From: Erythroxylum novogranatense
Taxonomy: Eukaryota; Streptophyta; Magnoliopsida; Malpighiales; Erythroxylaceae
Reading direction: 5' to 3'
Assembly (NCBI GenBank): GCA_029891385.1
Contig: CM057232.1
Coordinates: forward strand, 69,837,824 to 69,901,823
DNA: 64,000 bases
Both the position numbers and the translations under genes were made by a program. Below, piece after piece: positions 11,821 to 23,790 of the stretch. The notes below the pieces were generated by a model. That model ran no database searches. It was not told where the DNA came from and was given only the letters and a program-made list of their open reading frames with translations. Positions within the stretch are counted from its first letter, which is position 1. Every line of letters begins with the position of its first letter.

Positions 11821-12295
11821 TGTTGGGCCCCGATTCGCATTAAGCTCGTTTTCTTTATTTTGAGGTTTAAATTGATAAATTCCTTTTAGTTAGAATAATT
11901 TGGGATTTTAGTGCTCAGTTACTGATTAAAAATTGAAAGGATTTAGTTAAAATTAGAATTTTAAGAAATTCTTAAAAATTAAAGGCATAGTTGGTGTAGG
12001 ATTAATTTAGGAAGTTGTTTGGGTTTTTAAAGCTTAAGGTTTTTTTAAAGAAGGATATTATAGTCTTTTTAGTGTCAATTAAATCAAGAAGGAAGGAAAA
12101 GACCCAAAGTTGGTGTGAGTGTAGAGGAAACTTACGGATTTTGTAAAGAAAAGAAGAGAGGATAAGTGGAAAGTGTAAAGGTTATTAAAACTACGTAGTT
12201 TAGGCTTAGGTATAAGTTAGAACTAAATTTCCCTAAGTCATTTACAAGGAAGCTTACGAAGTTCACAATAGAAAAGAGAGAAGAGGAGACTTTCG

Positions 12296-12301
12296 GTGGA
12301 G

Positions 12302-12332
<31 letters not shown>

Positions 12333-12340
12333 AAGTAAGA
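12296..12340 (+). repeat. (AAG)n microsatellite in LTR unit A leader
   Basis: About ten AAG or AGA triplets. Purine-rich GAAGAAG leaders at a similar position occur in units B, D (minus strand) and E, so it is part of the LTR layout, not a gene. Confidence 0.85.
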
Positions 12341-15300
12341 GCTTTGTCTTATTTTACTTTAGAAAAGGGAACTAGAGTGATTTTTAAGAAGAAAGAGGAA
12401 GAGGAAGAGTTTAATCTTTCCTTGGAAGCAAAAAGAGAATTTCGTGGGTTTCATATAGGTAAGGAAAATTTCGAAATTTTTGAAGTTTCTTGATAGATTT
12501 TAGGTTTAAATAGCTTAGTTAAGGTATGGGTAAGGTTAGATGGATGTTAATTCAAGTTTTTCTAGCCTTAAAATTGTCCAATTTTGATATCCTATATTCT
12601 TATGGGATAATTATGCTTAATGAAGGTGAAGTGAGGAATTTAGAGGAAGAGCCAAGGCAAATTGACCATCCTACAAGCTAAGGGAATTTAAGGTGGGTGA
12701 TTTCTTAATACTTGAGATAATAGGCCTACTTAAGTTTTAGAATAAATGTAAAATAATGCTTTCCAATGACTTTGAATCTTTGTATAGATTACTCTTTGTT
12801 ATGTTTTTCATTTGTATGAGATGTTCCTTTGATTGTAAATCATGTTTGTTGGCCCCCGAATTTTTCGTATTGAATTAAGCATGATTTAACTGAATTATGA
12901 GGTTTGATGGATAAAATTTTGGACCTACTTTGTAACATCCCACTTCCGATAGGAAAGGGTATTTTAGTAATTAGGTCGGGGTCGGGATATTAAATTATAT
13001 CTCGCATGCACATACAGATATAGCCTTTCGATTCTTGATTGGTTGCACATGCACACAAGATACATGCATTCATGACATTTTCCTAAACAAGTTTTAAATG
13101 GAACTTCAGGTGAAATTAATGGAGTAATTGAGTTTGGAAAATTATTTGGATTGCACCATAAATTGTTTTACATTTTTAGGGATTTTTAGAAATTTTTCTG
13201 GATTTTTTCGGAGACAATTCCTGATCAAAAAATCGCCAATTCAATGACCGTTCGATTCTCAGAGCAAAAATCGCTACCCACTGGTACTGTAATATTGGGT
13301 ATATTATTTTGGGACTGAAAGTAGGGTCATTGGAGTTAATTGGAGTAAAATTTTGGTCCGGATTAAAAAAATGATACTTTGATTTTTCTTTGATTTTAAA
13401 ACCAATGAGAATTTGCCATTGAAAAGGCAACATTAAATGCTTCCTCTTCAATGTTCTGGGACGTGTGTGTTTAAAGAAGGAAGGAAAAGATGAATTGTTT
13501 AGGCTTTGGTTATGTTCATCCGAAACTCAACTTCTCCTCCATCGAAACCATAAAAAATTTTACTCTTCTTTCTACTTTCTCCACAACTTCAAGTTATCAT
13601 CTATAATTCCCTCAAAGCTAGAAGATGAGTTTTGAGCATACTTGAGAAGGGAAGGAGGTTGGTACTTTGGTGTAGGAGTTAGAAGTTGGTTGTTGAAGCT
13701 TTAAAGGAGGTTTTCAATTAGGTATGTATTCATTTAAGATTTGATCTTTAAATGGTTTTCATATGAAATTAAATGCCATGATAGTGTGGGGTAGTTAATA
13801 AAAGGTTTAGAGCATTTATTAGGGTCATGTATGCATTAAGGTGATGATTATTATGATTTGAAGAAATGGGTATGAGGCTAGGTGAAGATGTATTGAAATT
13901 AATGATAGGGTTTGATTTTGAATTGAATATGGATAATTATTTGAGTATTTGAATTGAGGAATTTAGTGCTGCCAATTTTTCAGTATTAGCCCTAGTATAT
14001 GTATGACTGTAGTAATATTTAATTTGTATTTATTTGGATGTCTAGTGATGTGAAAAAGGCATTGGAAATGTTAGAACTAAGGTTAACATTAAATCTGGAT
14101 AGTTAGAGTTGAAATTGATGTTACTGATTTATTCATAACTTATTGTGTAGAAATGCAAATGAGGTAAGGTTAGTGGCCACTGAAACTTTGGGATGTTGTC
14201 TTCAATTTAGTGTGAAATAGGTGTTGTTGAATTTCAATGATAGAAGGGTGAATTTTTGCATGGAAAGTTACTGTTCCATTGCCTGTGAACAGTAACCGCA
14301 ACTATGACATCTGAGTTTTGTTGATTTTTATGAATTAATGGAGATGGAATTAGGGAAAATGGTCTTCATGGAAGTTGTAGCATATTGAATTATCTTCCCA
14401 TTGCTACTGATCTTGCTATTTTAGAATTGTATATTGGGAGATATGAATTGATTACTAATGACTGGTTTTGAGCATTTTGGATGAAACCTAGCTTAAGAGT
14501 GATTTTGTGAGTTTATTGATTGGAGGCAATTTTAACATTTTATGTGGACTGAATTGGTGTGAGTGAGCTTCTGAAAAGTTGTAGAGGAAGAGATTACCTT
14601 GAAAATGATATATGGTGTGTAAGTTTTAGAAGTCAGAATTGGGAGTTATGATTTTTCAAAAACTGACCCTACATTAGGTTATGAATGGCTGATCATAACA
14701 GTAGCTTCCATAACAGTTTTGAAATTGATAGAGATCGAATTGGATGATGAGTGCTTCATGAAAATTGAAGTTTGAGATGTTATCTTTTCAGGGATATAAA
14801 ATTCTGATTTTACTGACTTGTATACAGGGAGTTATGCTTGTTATAAGGTTACTGCCCAAATTGGAGGATTTCAGGGACAGTAACATTGAATGAATTAATT
14901 GACTTGTTTAGCAATAGAATTTGATTTTGGATTGTTCATGAAAGTTGTTGAAGACATTGTGAACTTATTAACCATATTTTTGTGGTAATTTATTACTGAA
15001 GAATCAGTGAGTTATGAAATTGCCACTGTACTGCCCTGTGTTGAGGGAAATTGAGTAGGCAGTAGGTTTGATGGAGTTTTTGACACCCTTAGGGTTGGAA
15101 TTTGTTGGGCCCGGGCCCCGTATGTCCGAATCCCTGAGGGAGGGCCCCTCGGGTCGCCCCGGCGTCGGGCGCTCCATATACCGTCGGACCCGATCCCAAC
15201 ATCCATACAAAGACATATTCGATTCGCATAACAATATATATATTCGATTCACACATACATAAACATATACTCATACATACCATCGCATGCATTCTCAACA

Positions 15301-15554
15301 TGCATTTCCATATCTCAAATTCATAAAACACATGTCATTCTCATTCGAAGAAATGTAACAGTATTCTCAAATGCAGCGTAATACAAAGTAAAATGAAATT
15401 TCAAAGTACAAAAGATGCTCCATGATAAAATGCTCGGAGGGCCAATCCAAATTACGAACTTAAGGCAAAGCTCCTAATTAGCTGGAAGTTTCCGATGCCT
15501 CGCCAAATCAACTATCGTCTCGATCTGCACCTGAGGAGGGGAGAGTAATGGGGT

Positions 15555-15568
15555 GAGCTGCGAAGCTC
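15555..15568 (-). other. LTR hairpin of unit D
   Basis: On the minus strand GAGCT-TCGC-AGCTC forms a 5-bp stem with a 4-base loop. ACCCC, a C/T-rich stretch and CAG (15531-15533) follow. Same place and layout as in the other LTR units. Confidence 0.7.
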
Positions 15569-16499
15569 AGTGGCATATACGTTTATAGCCATTGGCAACG
15601 AGCCACACAATCAAGCAATATATATATATATATATAATATACATATCACTAGCAAATCATAATTCATCAATTCAATTCACATTCAATCAGTATATGTCAA
15701 GCAATTTCTATTTCTTATCGCATCAATCATTATGCAACAAATCTATCAAATCCATCATATCTTATGCTCATCAAATCAATCGTGTATGCACAAACAACTG
15801 GCTCGAGAGTTCCAGAATCCATCCGGATAACCCGGGTAAATCAGTAATCCATCCGAGTCCGATTTCTCGAGGATCTCGTTGCCACAAGCGGCAGCCGGAG
15901 AAGGCTTTCAAAATTTCAACGTGCGTGACTCCATCCGTAACTCTCTTGCCCAAACAAAGCACATAATCCATTCGATTCATGCTCAAAGCATATCATAATT
16001 TCCATTCTTTCCATTCTTTCCATTGCCATAAAGGCCCATTAATCCATGCATAATTATGATCAAAGCATATTCAGCATCTCTCATGCAATTCAATACAAAT
16101 AATTTCATATAACGCAAGCAAGCACACATCATGCAATTGCCCATACACACAATAACGATAAACATATTACCCACATAGTATCGCTGAGTATCAGACTCAC
16201 TGTTGTCCTTCCTCTCGCGATTGGGTCAAATCAGCTTAGTTCCCTATAATAAACCAAGTTTCCACACAATTAATATCTATAGCAATTATTTAATAAAGCT
16301 CGAAAAGCAAAAAGTAAAGCGTTAAAAGTCTCCATCCGATTCCCATCGAAATTCCCAAACTTTTCGAAACAATTCCCGAATTTCCCTTCTTCATACAACT
16401 TGTAGTCCTTAATTTCTAGATCACAAAGAATCCAAGATCACCTCATTCGGATATCTACACCAAAAGATATCCCTAACAATATAAACATCTCAATTTCGG

Positions 16500-16745
16500 A
16501 AACAAGGGGCTTCGCCGCAACGAAGGGACGCTCGTCGCGACGAAGGATCCTACGCCGCGGCGAAGCGAAGGCTCACCGCGAACCAAACGTCGCACGTCGC
16601 GACGTCTCCCTTCGCACGTCGCGACGTCTACAGCATTTCACACGCCGCGACGAATAATCGTAAAATTATTTACACGTCGCGACGTGGCTCCTTCTTCGTT
16701 AAGCGGCGTGTTCATACGCCGTCGCGACGTCTGGTCGAGGAACTC
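16500..16745 (-). repeat. CpG palindrome cluster in unit D
   Basis: About eight copies or variants of the palindromic core CGTCGCGACG, some extended to CACGTCGCGACGTG, lie in 245 bp of otherwise AT-rich LTR. They start about 250 bp downstream of the donor-like site in the LTR's own direction. Confidence 0.8.
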
Positions 16746-17900
16746 GACTCCGAACCCAGATTTCTGCAGATTTCAACTGCTAATTCCTCCATTTACCACA
16801 CTCAACACTTCTAAACAATATAATAGGTCTTAAAAGGCATTCCTAAGTCATTCTCAACTCCCAAACACATCAATCTAACGATTTAGCCATATTTTCGCCC
16901 AAAACCCTAAAACATCGTCGATTCTCCTGAATCCACACGATCCTAAGGTTTAATCCAACCATAAACAAGATAGAAAGGACTAAAACTTACCGATTGAAGC
17001 TTTAAAATCTTCGAAACCACTGAAATCGCAAACTCTTCTTCTTCTTCTCTCTTCCTCTCCACCGACGGCGTTTCTCTTCTTCTCTTTTCTTCTTTCTATT
17101 CTTTTCTTATTCTCTTCTTAAACCCTAAAGGGCTTGAGCCCTTCCTAAAAAGCCAAGGCCCAACACAATTTAATCAAACTAAGGCAAAATCATAATTATC
17201 ACAATTCATACTGAATAAGATCATAAGAAAAAAAAATCGGGGTCTAACAGAATTGATTTTTATGGTCTTCTTGAGAATTGTAGAGCTTTTCATAAGCTTT
17301 CCAACAAGATATAGTTTGCATTTCTCAGAAATGTGTAGAAAGAGTTATGAGTGTTGGAAGTTTGGTTGGAAATCAGTAAATAAAGGGGGAAATAAGGGTT
17401 ATATATAAAAATATAAATTGTTGAGTTTTGGTTTCTTTCGTGAATAACTTTTTCGTCCGACGTCCGATTGACCTGATTCTTGAGGCATCGGATTCATTGA
17501 ATATTTAATTTCATTTTCTGAGAGATTCGGAATTTTTAGACTGGAATTTGACGTAGCCCTGGGTAACGGAACGGTGAATCACTGTTTTATTTTAATTGGG
17601 GACCTATAGAGGTCCGAATTGCGCACCGTCAGTGCCTATGGATTTCTAATTTTTTAATGGAATTTTATTATGGGGAAATATTGGATTAGGGCCGGGATTG
17701 CCATGAACATGCATTATACACATTTTACTTATTTCATGTGCATTGTTTAGTCATTTATACCAATGGTAATGGTTATTCATTTAACTTGCTATAGAGGCTC
17801 AAGTGGACCGTCGTTCCACAGACTTGGCAGAGACTTCCCGGCGCTAGCGTGGAAGTTATTAGGTGAGTAACCTAGTTGGTTATTCCAATCTATGTGTTTA

Positions 17901-17978
17901 CTGTGATTTGATTGCCCTACGGGGATTACGTGGATTATAACTGTGATTTGATTGCCCTACGGGATTACATGGATTATA
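17901..17978 (+). repeat. 40-bp tandem duplication in unit C
   Basis: Two near-identical adjacent units starting CTGTGATTTGATTGCCCTAC, differing by one G and one transition. Confidence 0.85.
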
Positions 17979-18461
17979 TGTGGCATTACCGATCGTGCTT
18001 TTATACATGAGGCAACCGCCTAATTGACTGAATATTTGACCGTGTATTATCATGTTTATTGCTATGGAATATGTGCATTCATGCACAAATGCATCCCACT
18101 GTTAAAAGGAAAGTTGTGAACCGAGACGCCATTGTACTGAACCGAGCCTAGAGCTCGATATACTGAACCGAGCCTCGAGCTCGACGGGAGATAATTCTCC
18201 CCAGACGCGTCTACACCGATCACCGCATGCGCCGGTCACAATCTCGAAATGAATGGAAAAGAGTCACATGTGCATTGCATCTTGGATGAATATTTGGAAA
18301 TGCTTTGATCGGTTCTTTATACACTCGCTCGTGATCTCAGATATCTTGATAAGTGTACTGTGATTGTTTCAATCGTGTGTTTTGTATAATTATTGAATGA
18401 GTACTGTATCATGCTTATGTGATGCATGAATTGGGAGAACCATCGATGATGGTTTCTCATT

Positions 18462-18475
18462 GAGTTCGCAAACTC
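18462..18475 (+). other. LTR hairpin of unit C
   Basis: GAGTT-CGCA-AACTC, a 5-bp stem. Relative to the GAGCT/AGCTC stem of units B and D, the fourth pair is changed from C-G to T-A on both sides. A T-rich stretch and CAG (18499-18501) follow. Confidence 0.7.
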
Positions 18476-19419
18476 ATCCAAAATTGCAATTTATTTTTCA
18501 GCTAAGCATGATGATAGCTCCTCGGGATGTAGAGCCAGATCTTGTGAATTGGCGAGAGAAGCGATGGCTCAAAGGTCGGTCAGCTGGGCTTTCTTTTGGA
18601 GTCTTATAGTTAGATCTGTTTGTTGTACATTACAGTATGTCATTTAGTGAGTAGTGTTTTGGAGCATGTGTAAACTAAACATATTGACAGTTTGTAAATT
18701 ACTGAGTTTTAAGTGGATGAAATGGAATCCAATTTGGTTTTAAAAAGTGGTCAATTTCTTATTACTGTCTTATGATTGTGATGCCATGAGGAGTGTAGTG
18801 GTTGTTGTCAGTAGTGGTCTCTTGTCGTAGGATATGTATCGGAATGACCTACGGGTGTTCCGGTGGATACCCTATGGTAAGGGGGCGCTACATTTTTGCT
18901 ATGTAAATGGTGGTAGAATTTATTTTATGGTTTGGTTGTTTTAAAAATGGTAAGAATGTATAAGGGCATTTTGGGTATGACACCTAAGATGTTAAGGCTT
19001 AAGGCTTAAGTGAAAGGGGCAAAATGGACATTTGACAATGAAGTAGGATTAAAAAGAAAGAAAGAAGAAGAATAGAAGAAAGAAAGGAAAAAGAAGAAGA
19101 AAAGAAGAGGGAAGAGAAGAGAGATTTCGATCGTTGCAGTTTTCCGACAGTTTAAAGCTATTTCCGAGTAAGTCTCGTTTTGTTTAAGCTTGTTCTAGTT
19201 GGATTAAACCTAAGATGGCTTGAATATGTGAGAATCGACGGTTTTAGGGTTTGAAAGGAAAAAGGGTTAGATTTCGTTGGGTTACTGGTTTTGTACTTGA
19301 TTTTAAGTTGATAATGGGTGAGAAATGTAGTTTCAGACTTGATCTATAGTTTGGTTGTGTTGCATTTGAGTTTGGGTAAAGATTGAAGTCGAAAATGCGT
19401 AAAAAGGGGTTTTGAGTCG

Positions 19420-19590
19420 CAGCTCAATTCGCACGTCATGACGTGTAAGAGCACGCCGCGGCGTGTGGAGAAAGATGGCACGCCGCGTGCACCACGTGCA
19501 CACCGCGACGCACAAGTGTGCACGTCGCGGCGTGCGAGAATTACGCACGCTACGACGCACGGTTTGGTGCATGCCGCGGCGAGCCCCCTG
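19420..19590 (+). repeat. CpG palindrome cluster in unit B
   Basis: Several diverged copies of CACGCCGCGGCGTG or CACGTCGCGGCGTG lie in 170 bp. The cluster starts about 260 bp downstream of the donor-like GTAAGT at 19168, the same relative place as in unit D. Confidence 0.8.
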
Positions 19591-20792
19591 TTTTTCAAAA
19601 GTGAAATTTTTGGTATTTTTGGGTATATCTTTTGGTGTAGATATCCAAATGAGGTGATTTTTGATTCATTGGAAAATAGAGTCAAAGTTCTACAAGTTTT
19701 ATAAAGCACTGAAATTGAAAGTCAGATTATAAGAATCTTAAAGTTTGGTCAGAAGTTGGGTATAGATTCTTGTTTTGTTTGGGGTATAACTTTCGGGGTT
19801 TTGAACCAAATTGAATGCTTTTGGAGTCAATAGAAATGTAAGACAATGAGGACTTTTATGGAAAAAGTGACCCGAATGTTTGGATTTTGGCAGAGTTTGG
19901 ATTTAATTAGAATTTATCTTAGTGAATGTGTGTTTTTTTTTTGGTTCCTAATTTGTATTCCTATTTGAATAGGAATTTTGCATTTGATTAAGGAAATCAA
20001 GGAAGGCAAGAGGATCAAGATGAGAGGTATCTTTTAAGCATATATTCGAGCAAGGATTCCAGGTGGGTTTCATGTTTATGATTTAGTAATGAGCCACTAA
20101 AGTTTTCTCCCAAATCAAGAATGATTTCAATTACTTCATAAATATCGTTTTGTTTCTATTGAATGATTTGTAAAATTTCTACATGTTTCAGCCTATGAAC
20201 TTTTCTAATGAATTTCAAAATAGAAATGAAAATGCATTGAATATTTTATGTCATGCCTTGGAAAACTTCATGGCATTTTGTATATTCGGAAAAGAAAGAA
20301 TAGAGCATGAAAAGTATGAAAGCTGTGATAACATGCTTTGAGCATGAAACGAATGGATTATGTGCTTTGTTTGGGTAAGAGAGTTACGGATGGAGTCACG
20401 TGCACGTCGACATATGGCCTTCTCCCGGCTGCCCGCTTGAGGCCACGAGATCCTTGAGAAATCGGACTCGTTTTGTTTACGGATTTAACTTCGATTTATC
20501 CGGATCGTTTACGAAACTCTCGAGCCATTTGTTTGTGCATTGCATCTATGAATTGTCAAGTATGTGCATAAATTGAGCATTTTATATTGATGATTGAATG
20601 AATATGTTGTGTTGATGTGATACCATTTTTCACTATGCAATAACACTTTTCAACTATGGGTTTGAACTCAGAATTTCGGATTTGATTGAGAATTTGGGAG
20701 CAAAGCGTTTTATGAACTGATTATGATTTTTGTATAACAAATGAACTTTTTCAACGGTTTTGCTTGTTCTTCGTTATAAACCTGTTACCCAC

Positions 20793-20805
20793 GAGCTATA
20801 AGCTC
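20793..20805 (+). other. LTR hairpin of unit B
   Basis: GAGCT-ATA-AGCTC stem-loop, then ACCCCCTTCATTCCCATCC and CAG at 20826-20828. Confidence 0.7.
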
Positions 20806-21205
20806 ACCCCCTTCATTCCCATCCACAGGTAATGAGAAGAAGATCGGGTGAAGGGAAGTGAAGGTTTCGATTTATATGTGTGCTTATTGTATTATCCTAA
20901 GTTAAATGAGTATTGGAAATTTTGGAATCGGTATAGTTTGTATATTCGGAAATTGTATTGTGTCTTGGTATGCCATAAGATTTGTAAATTCTATTCTTTG
21001 ATGTAAATGAATTATGTATGGCTGATAACATAGGGAGTTCGCAATTGTGTGTACGAACCGGATTGAGTAAGAATTCAGTTTACTCGAGAGAGCTATGATT
21101 ATGATATGATTTTTGTATTGTGAGTTTTGGTTATGCATATGTATATATATATACGCCAATGTTTTGGTTCAATGGTCAAACTCCAAGTTCGGGGCTCATC
21201 GTGTT

Positions 21206-21313
21206 TGGTAGCAGAGCAAGAAAAGATTTCAGCGAACCACGCTTCAGTATGATGATACTTTTGTACCGAGGATAGGTTCCGGAATCGGGGCCCAACATTT
21301 ATGGTATCAAAGC
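21206..21313 (+). repeat. two primer-binding-site-like motifs inside the end of LTR B
   Basis: TGGTAGCAGAGC (21206-21217) and TGGTATCAAAGC (21302-21313) resemble the initiator-methionine tRNA primer site that normally sits just outside an LTR. The second follows an LTR-end-like GGGGCCCAACA (ending 21297) with 4 bp between. The actual LTR end, by the ATGTT duplication, is at 21371. Confidence 0.65.
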
Positions 21314-21876
21314 AGGTTAGTAAGTGTTATGGTTTTGGTTCGAGGTTGGATTCCGAAAACGGGGTCCAACAATGTTAGAAATCATTTGTATAATGTTTCG
21401 TTATGTGAAAAAGACTTGAAAGTGTGATTTCGGAAAAGATTTGCTAGTTCGGTCCAATCATGCGAAAGTGATTTTGAAATGGCCAACATTCTGACTAATA
21501 ATTTGAATTATGTGAATTATGTGCTTTTTGGGTTTAGGTGATCCCGTCCGAGTCAGTGCACTGCTCAACCATAGGCTTCTCCCTTTGCCTCAAGTGGCAC
21601 CGGAATTCCTTTCAAGGATTTCCATCATCACGGCTATATATAACGCATCGGAAATGTAGTACGCCCGCTTCGGATCCACCCAACCACTGTGTTTGTGAAT
21701 TTTGATTTGCTAGGTTACTTTTGTGATATGTTAAGTTTATAAATTGTTCGAAGTGCTAAATTCTGTGAGAAGATTTTCAAAGTGAAATTTCTTTTATTAA
21801 TGTGATATTGCTTTGAACATGAAAGAATGAATAACAGTTTTTGCTTATATTCTCATTTATTAAGTTATTACCCATG

Positions 21877-21890
21877 GAGCCGTCGAGCTC
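21877..21890 (+). other. LTR hairpin of unit A
   Basis: GAGC-CGTCGA-GCTC, a shorter 4-bp stem than in B and D, then ACCCCCCATTTTCCCTCCA and CAG at 21910-21912. Confidence 0.6.
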
Positions 21891-22369
21891 ACCCCCCATT
21901 TTCCCTCCACAGGTGTCGAGCGAGAAACCGAGTCACCGCATCGGGATTGAGGCAACTCCGATGCATTTTGATTTTGAAGTCATGTTTTGGGAAATCAAAG
22001 CGTTAGCTTGTTCTTTGTACTTTTGCTTTTGTCATTTTGGGATGTAACCGGGATAAATGCCCTTTGAAGCTTTGTATTGACGTGTTGTCATATAAATATA
22101 AGGGTTTTGAAGTTTAAATGTATCTTGTATATGTTTTCTAAGAATGTATGGATGTATGGTTGAAGTTGATAAAAGTAAAGGTAAGTTTGTATTTCTTTAT
22201 AGCTTGGAATTGAATAGATGTTTAGGAGTGTGCATACTGCCTTGGTTTGAAGTATATTGGGTATGATTTGTGTTATGGAAGTTAGAAGAATGAGTTTTTA
22301 TGTAGGTTGATTAGTTGAATTGAAGATTTTGGCTAGAACACTTTTAGGGGAAGTGCTGTCCAATTTTTC

Positions 22370-23110
22370 CCAAATTAGACAGCAACTTGCTTTGGATTTT
22401 AGACTATCTTAGAGTGAGATTTTCAATGAGACTCCTTCTTGAAGATTGTAGTGCATGATTATATCTTTCCAATGACATAAAGTTTGTCACATTCGGACTT
22501 AAGATGAAAAAGTTATGAGAGTTGAAAGGTTTCAGCTACTGTTGATGAGGGCTGAAATTGTGCAGCACTTTTAGAAGGCTTTTTCACCCTCTTAGAGGCT
22601 GATCTGGTTTTTTCTTTCTTCATGAAAAATATAGATTATCCTTCTATCTTTAAAATGAGGTATGATTTGCAATTATTGGAATTAGGAATAAAAAGTTATG
22701 AGGTTAGGAATGTTGATGCTTCGCTCATTTAGGTAAAATTACTGTTCCATTGGAGAATTTATAGGCTGAAACTTTGAGTGTGTTTTTACCCTCTTTAATG
22801 ATTGAATTAATTTTTACACCCTTCATGAAACTTGTAGAGCATATTTTTATCTTTCCAATGAGGTAAAATGTGTTATTTTTAGACTTGTGTGCTAAAAGAT
22901 ATGAATTTTCAAACTTTGACATTGTGTAGGAAAATTGAGTTTTGGGCTGAAACTTTGAAGCAATTTCTGACCCTCTTAATGGCTAAATTAGTTTTTGAAT
23001 CTTTCTAGGAAGTTGTAGTGCTTCCTTTTATCTTTCTATTGGCACTAAATTTGTGAAATTTCGATTTCGGGGTGAAAAGTTAGACCTATTCAAAGTAAGA
23101 AGGATATTTC
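22370..23110 (+). repeat. degenerate ~150-200-bp repeats in LTR A
   Basis: Four or so diverged units share an ordered phrase: a CCCTCTTA-like start, TTCATGAAA-TTGTAG, TTATCTTTCCAATGA and a final AAAAGTTATGA. Similar phrases occur in unit C (13980-15060) and in the LTRs of element E (about 56490-56560). No coding content. Confidence 0.6.
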
Positions 23111-23621
23111 AGTTTTTTTTTCAAAAATGATAAATTAAGCCTTTTTTCTTATTTTCTTTGTCTTTCCTCCGTTTGACCTCCGATTTTCACGATTTTTGAG
23201 GCATTAGGTTTCTAAAAAAAATTTTATACCCCTTTTTAGTAAAATGAGAGTGTCGGGTTTTAGTCGGAAATTATGGATAAGATTAAAGTTTAATCAATTA
23301 TGTGACGGATTTGGATATAAATCCGTTTTTGGGCGATTTTGTGATCTATAGAGATCTGATTGAGGCGATTTCTGATTCTATGTAACCTAGAGATTTGGAG
23401 TTTCATTTTAGTTTAGGAATCGGATTTAATTGTGGGCCCTAAGCAGATCAATTTTTATTGGAGGAAAATTAAGGTTAAATTACCAAGATTTGTTTGAATG
23501 ACGTTAAATTAAGTCCGATTAGAGGTTTCCTCAGTGGTGAGGAATCCCTCCCTCGTGAGATGCGCGTCTAGATGTCACGTAGGACGTCGAGCACGCGACT
23601 CACCGGGGAGGGGTTCCAACA

Positions 23622-23790
23622 TCGTCTGTGTTGTCAACTTCGTCTGTGTTTGTATCTCTTCGCATACTTCGTCTGCTTTTCTGACTTCGTCTACTTTTCA
23701 ACTTCATCTGTTTTTCTGACTTCGTCTATTTTTTCAAGTTCGTCTATTTTTCAACTCCGTCTGTTTTTCTCTTGCATGGCTAAAATCTAA
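23622..23790 (-). repeat. CGTCTG array (right half)
   Basis: Continuation of the array cut by LTR unit A at 11820: units of TTCGTCTGTGTTGTCAAC, then a shorter, looser ACTTCGTCTGTTTTTC form. Confidence 0.75.

Larger units (their letters stand above)
15102..17249 (-). mobile_element. LTR unit D: solo gypsy-type LTR, minus strand
   Basis: On the plus strand it reads TGTTGGGCCCGGGCC at the left end and TCGGGGTCTAACA at the right end, flanked by a perfect duplication GAATT (15097-15101 and 17250-17254). It is 2148 bp. On the minus strand it contains a purine-rich leader (from about 17130), a GTAAGT donor-like site (16986-16990), a CpG palindrome cluster (16500-16740), a GC-rich block (15881-15905), and a hairpin followed by a pyrimidine-rich stretch and CAG (15531-15568). 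No coding region is present. Confidence 0.85.
12931..18892 (+). mobile_element. LTR unit C: long gypsy-type LTR, split by nested unit D
   Basis: It starts TGTAACATCCCACTTCC and ends AAGGGGGCGCTACA, the TGTAAC-to-TACA ends expected for a gypsy-type LTR. Without unit D it is about 3.8 kb. The flanks are TACTT on the left and TTTTT on the right, which is not a clean duplication, so its limits are less certain than those of A, B and D. It has a donor-like GTATGT at 13722 and a hairpin GAGTT-CGCA-AACTC followed by CAG at 18499-18501. No gag or pol is visible. Confidence 0.6.
12847..21371 (+). mobile_element. LTR unit B: solo gypsy-type LTR, split by nested unit C
   Basis: It starts TGTTGGCCCCCGAA and ends ACGGGGTCCAACA, with a perfect duplication ATGTT on both sides (12842-12846 and 21372-21376). 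Without unit C it is about 2.56 kb (12847-12930 plus 18893-21371). The sequence is related to unit D on the other strand: both have a purine-rich leader, a GTAAGT site, a CpG palindrome cluster, a GGCTGCC block, a hairpin and CAG. Its last 170 bp contain two extra primer-binding-site-like motifs. Confidence 0.8.
11821..23621 (+). mobile_element. LTR unit A: solo gypsy-type LTR, split by nested unit B
   Basis: It starts TGTTGGGCCCCGATTC and ends GGGGTTCCAACA, flanked by a perfect 5-bp duplication TCGTC (11816-11820 and 23622-23626). Removing it restores the CGTCTG repeat of the host copia LTR. Without unit B it is about 3.27 kb (11821-12846 plus 21377-23621). There is no internal coding region or second LTR, so it is a solo LTR. 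It carries a GTAAGG donor-like site (12459), a hairpin with CAG (21877-21912) and degenerate U5-side repeats (22370-23110). Confidence 0.8.

Noticed and set aside
15592..15966. 124-residue open frame
   Set aside because: Lies wholly within solo LTR D on the opposite strand; starts in an AT-repeat and has no recognisable domain.
12926..18897. Target duplication for LTR unit C
   Set aside because: Flanks TACTT and TTTTT share only three of five bases, so I did not claim one.
19333..19709. Overlapping open frames on both strands across the CpG cluster in LTR B
   Set aside because: High local GC removes stop codons; the frames are arginine-, histidine- and threonine-rich translations of palindromes with no family resemblance.
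21206..21313. Primer-site motifs taken as evidence that an internal region starts at 21298
   Set aside because: The ATGTT duplication shows the LTR unit ends at 21371 and host LTR A resumes there, so these motifs are inside a solo LTR.
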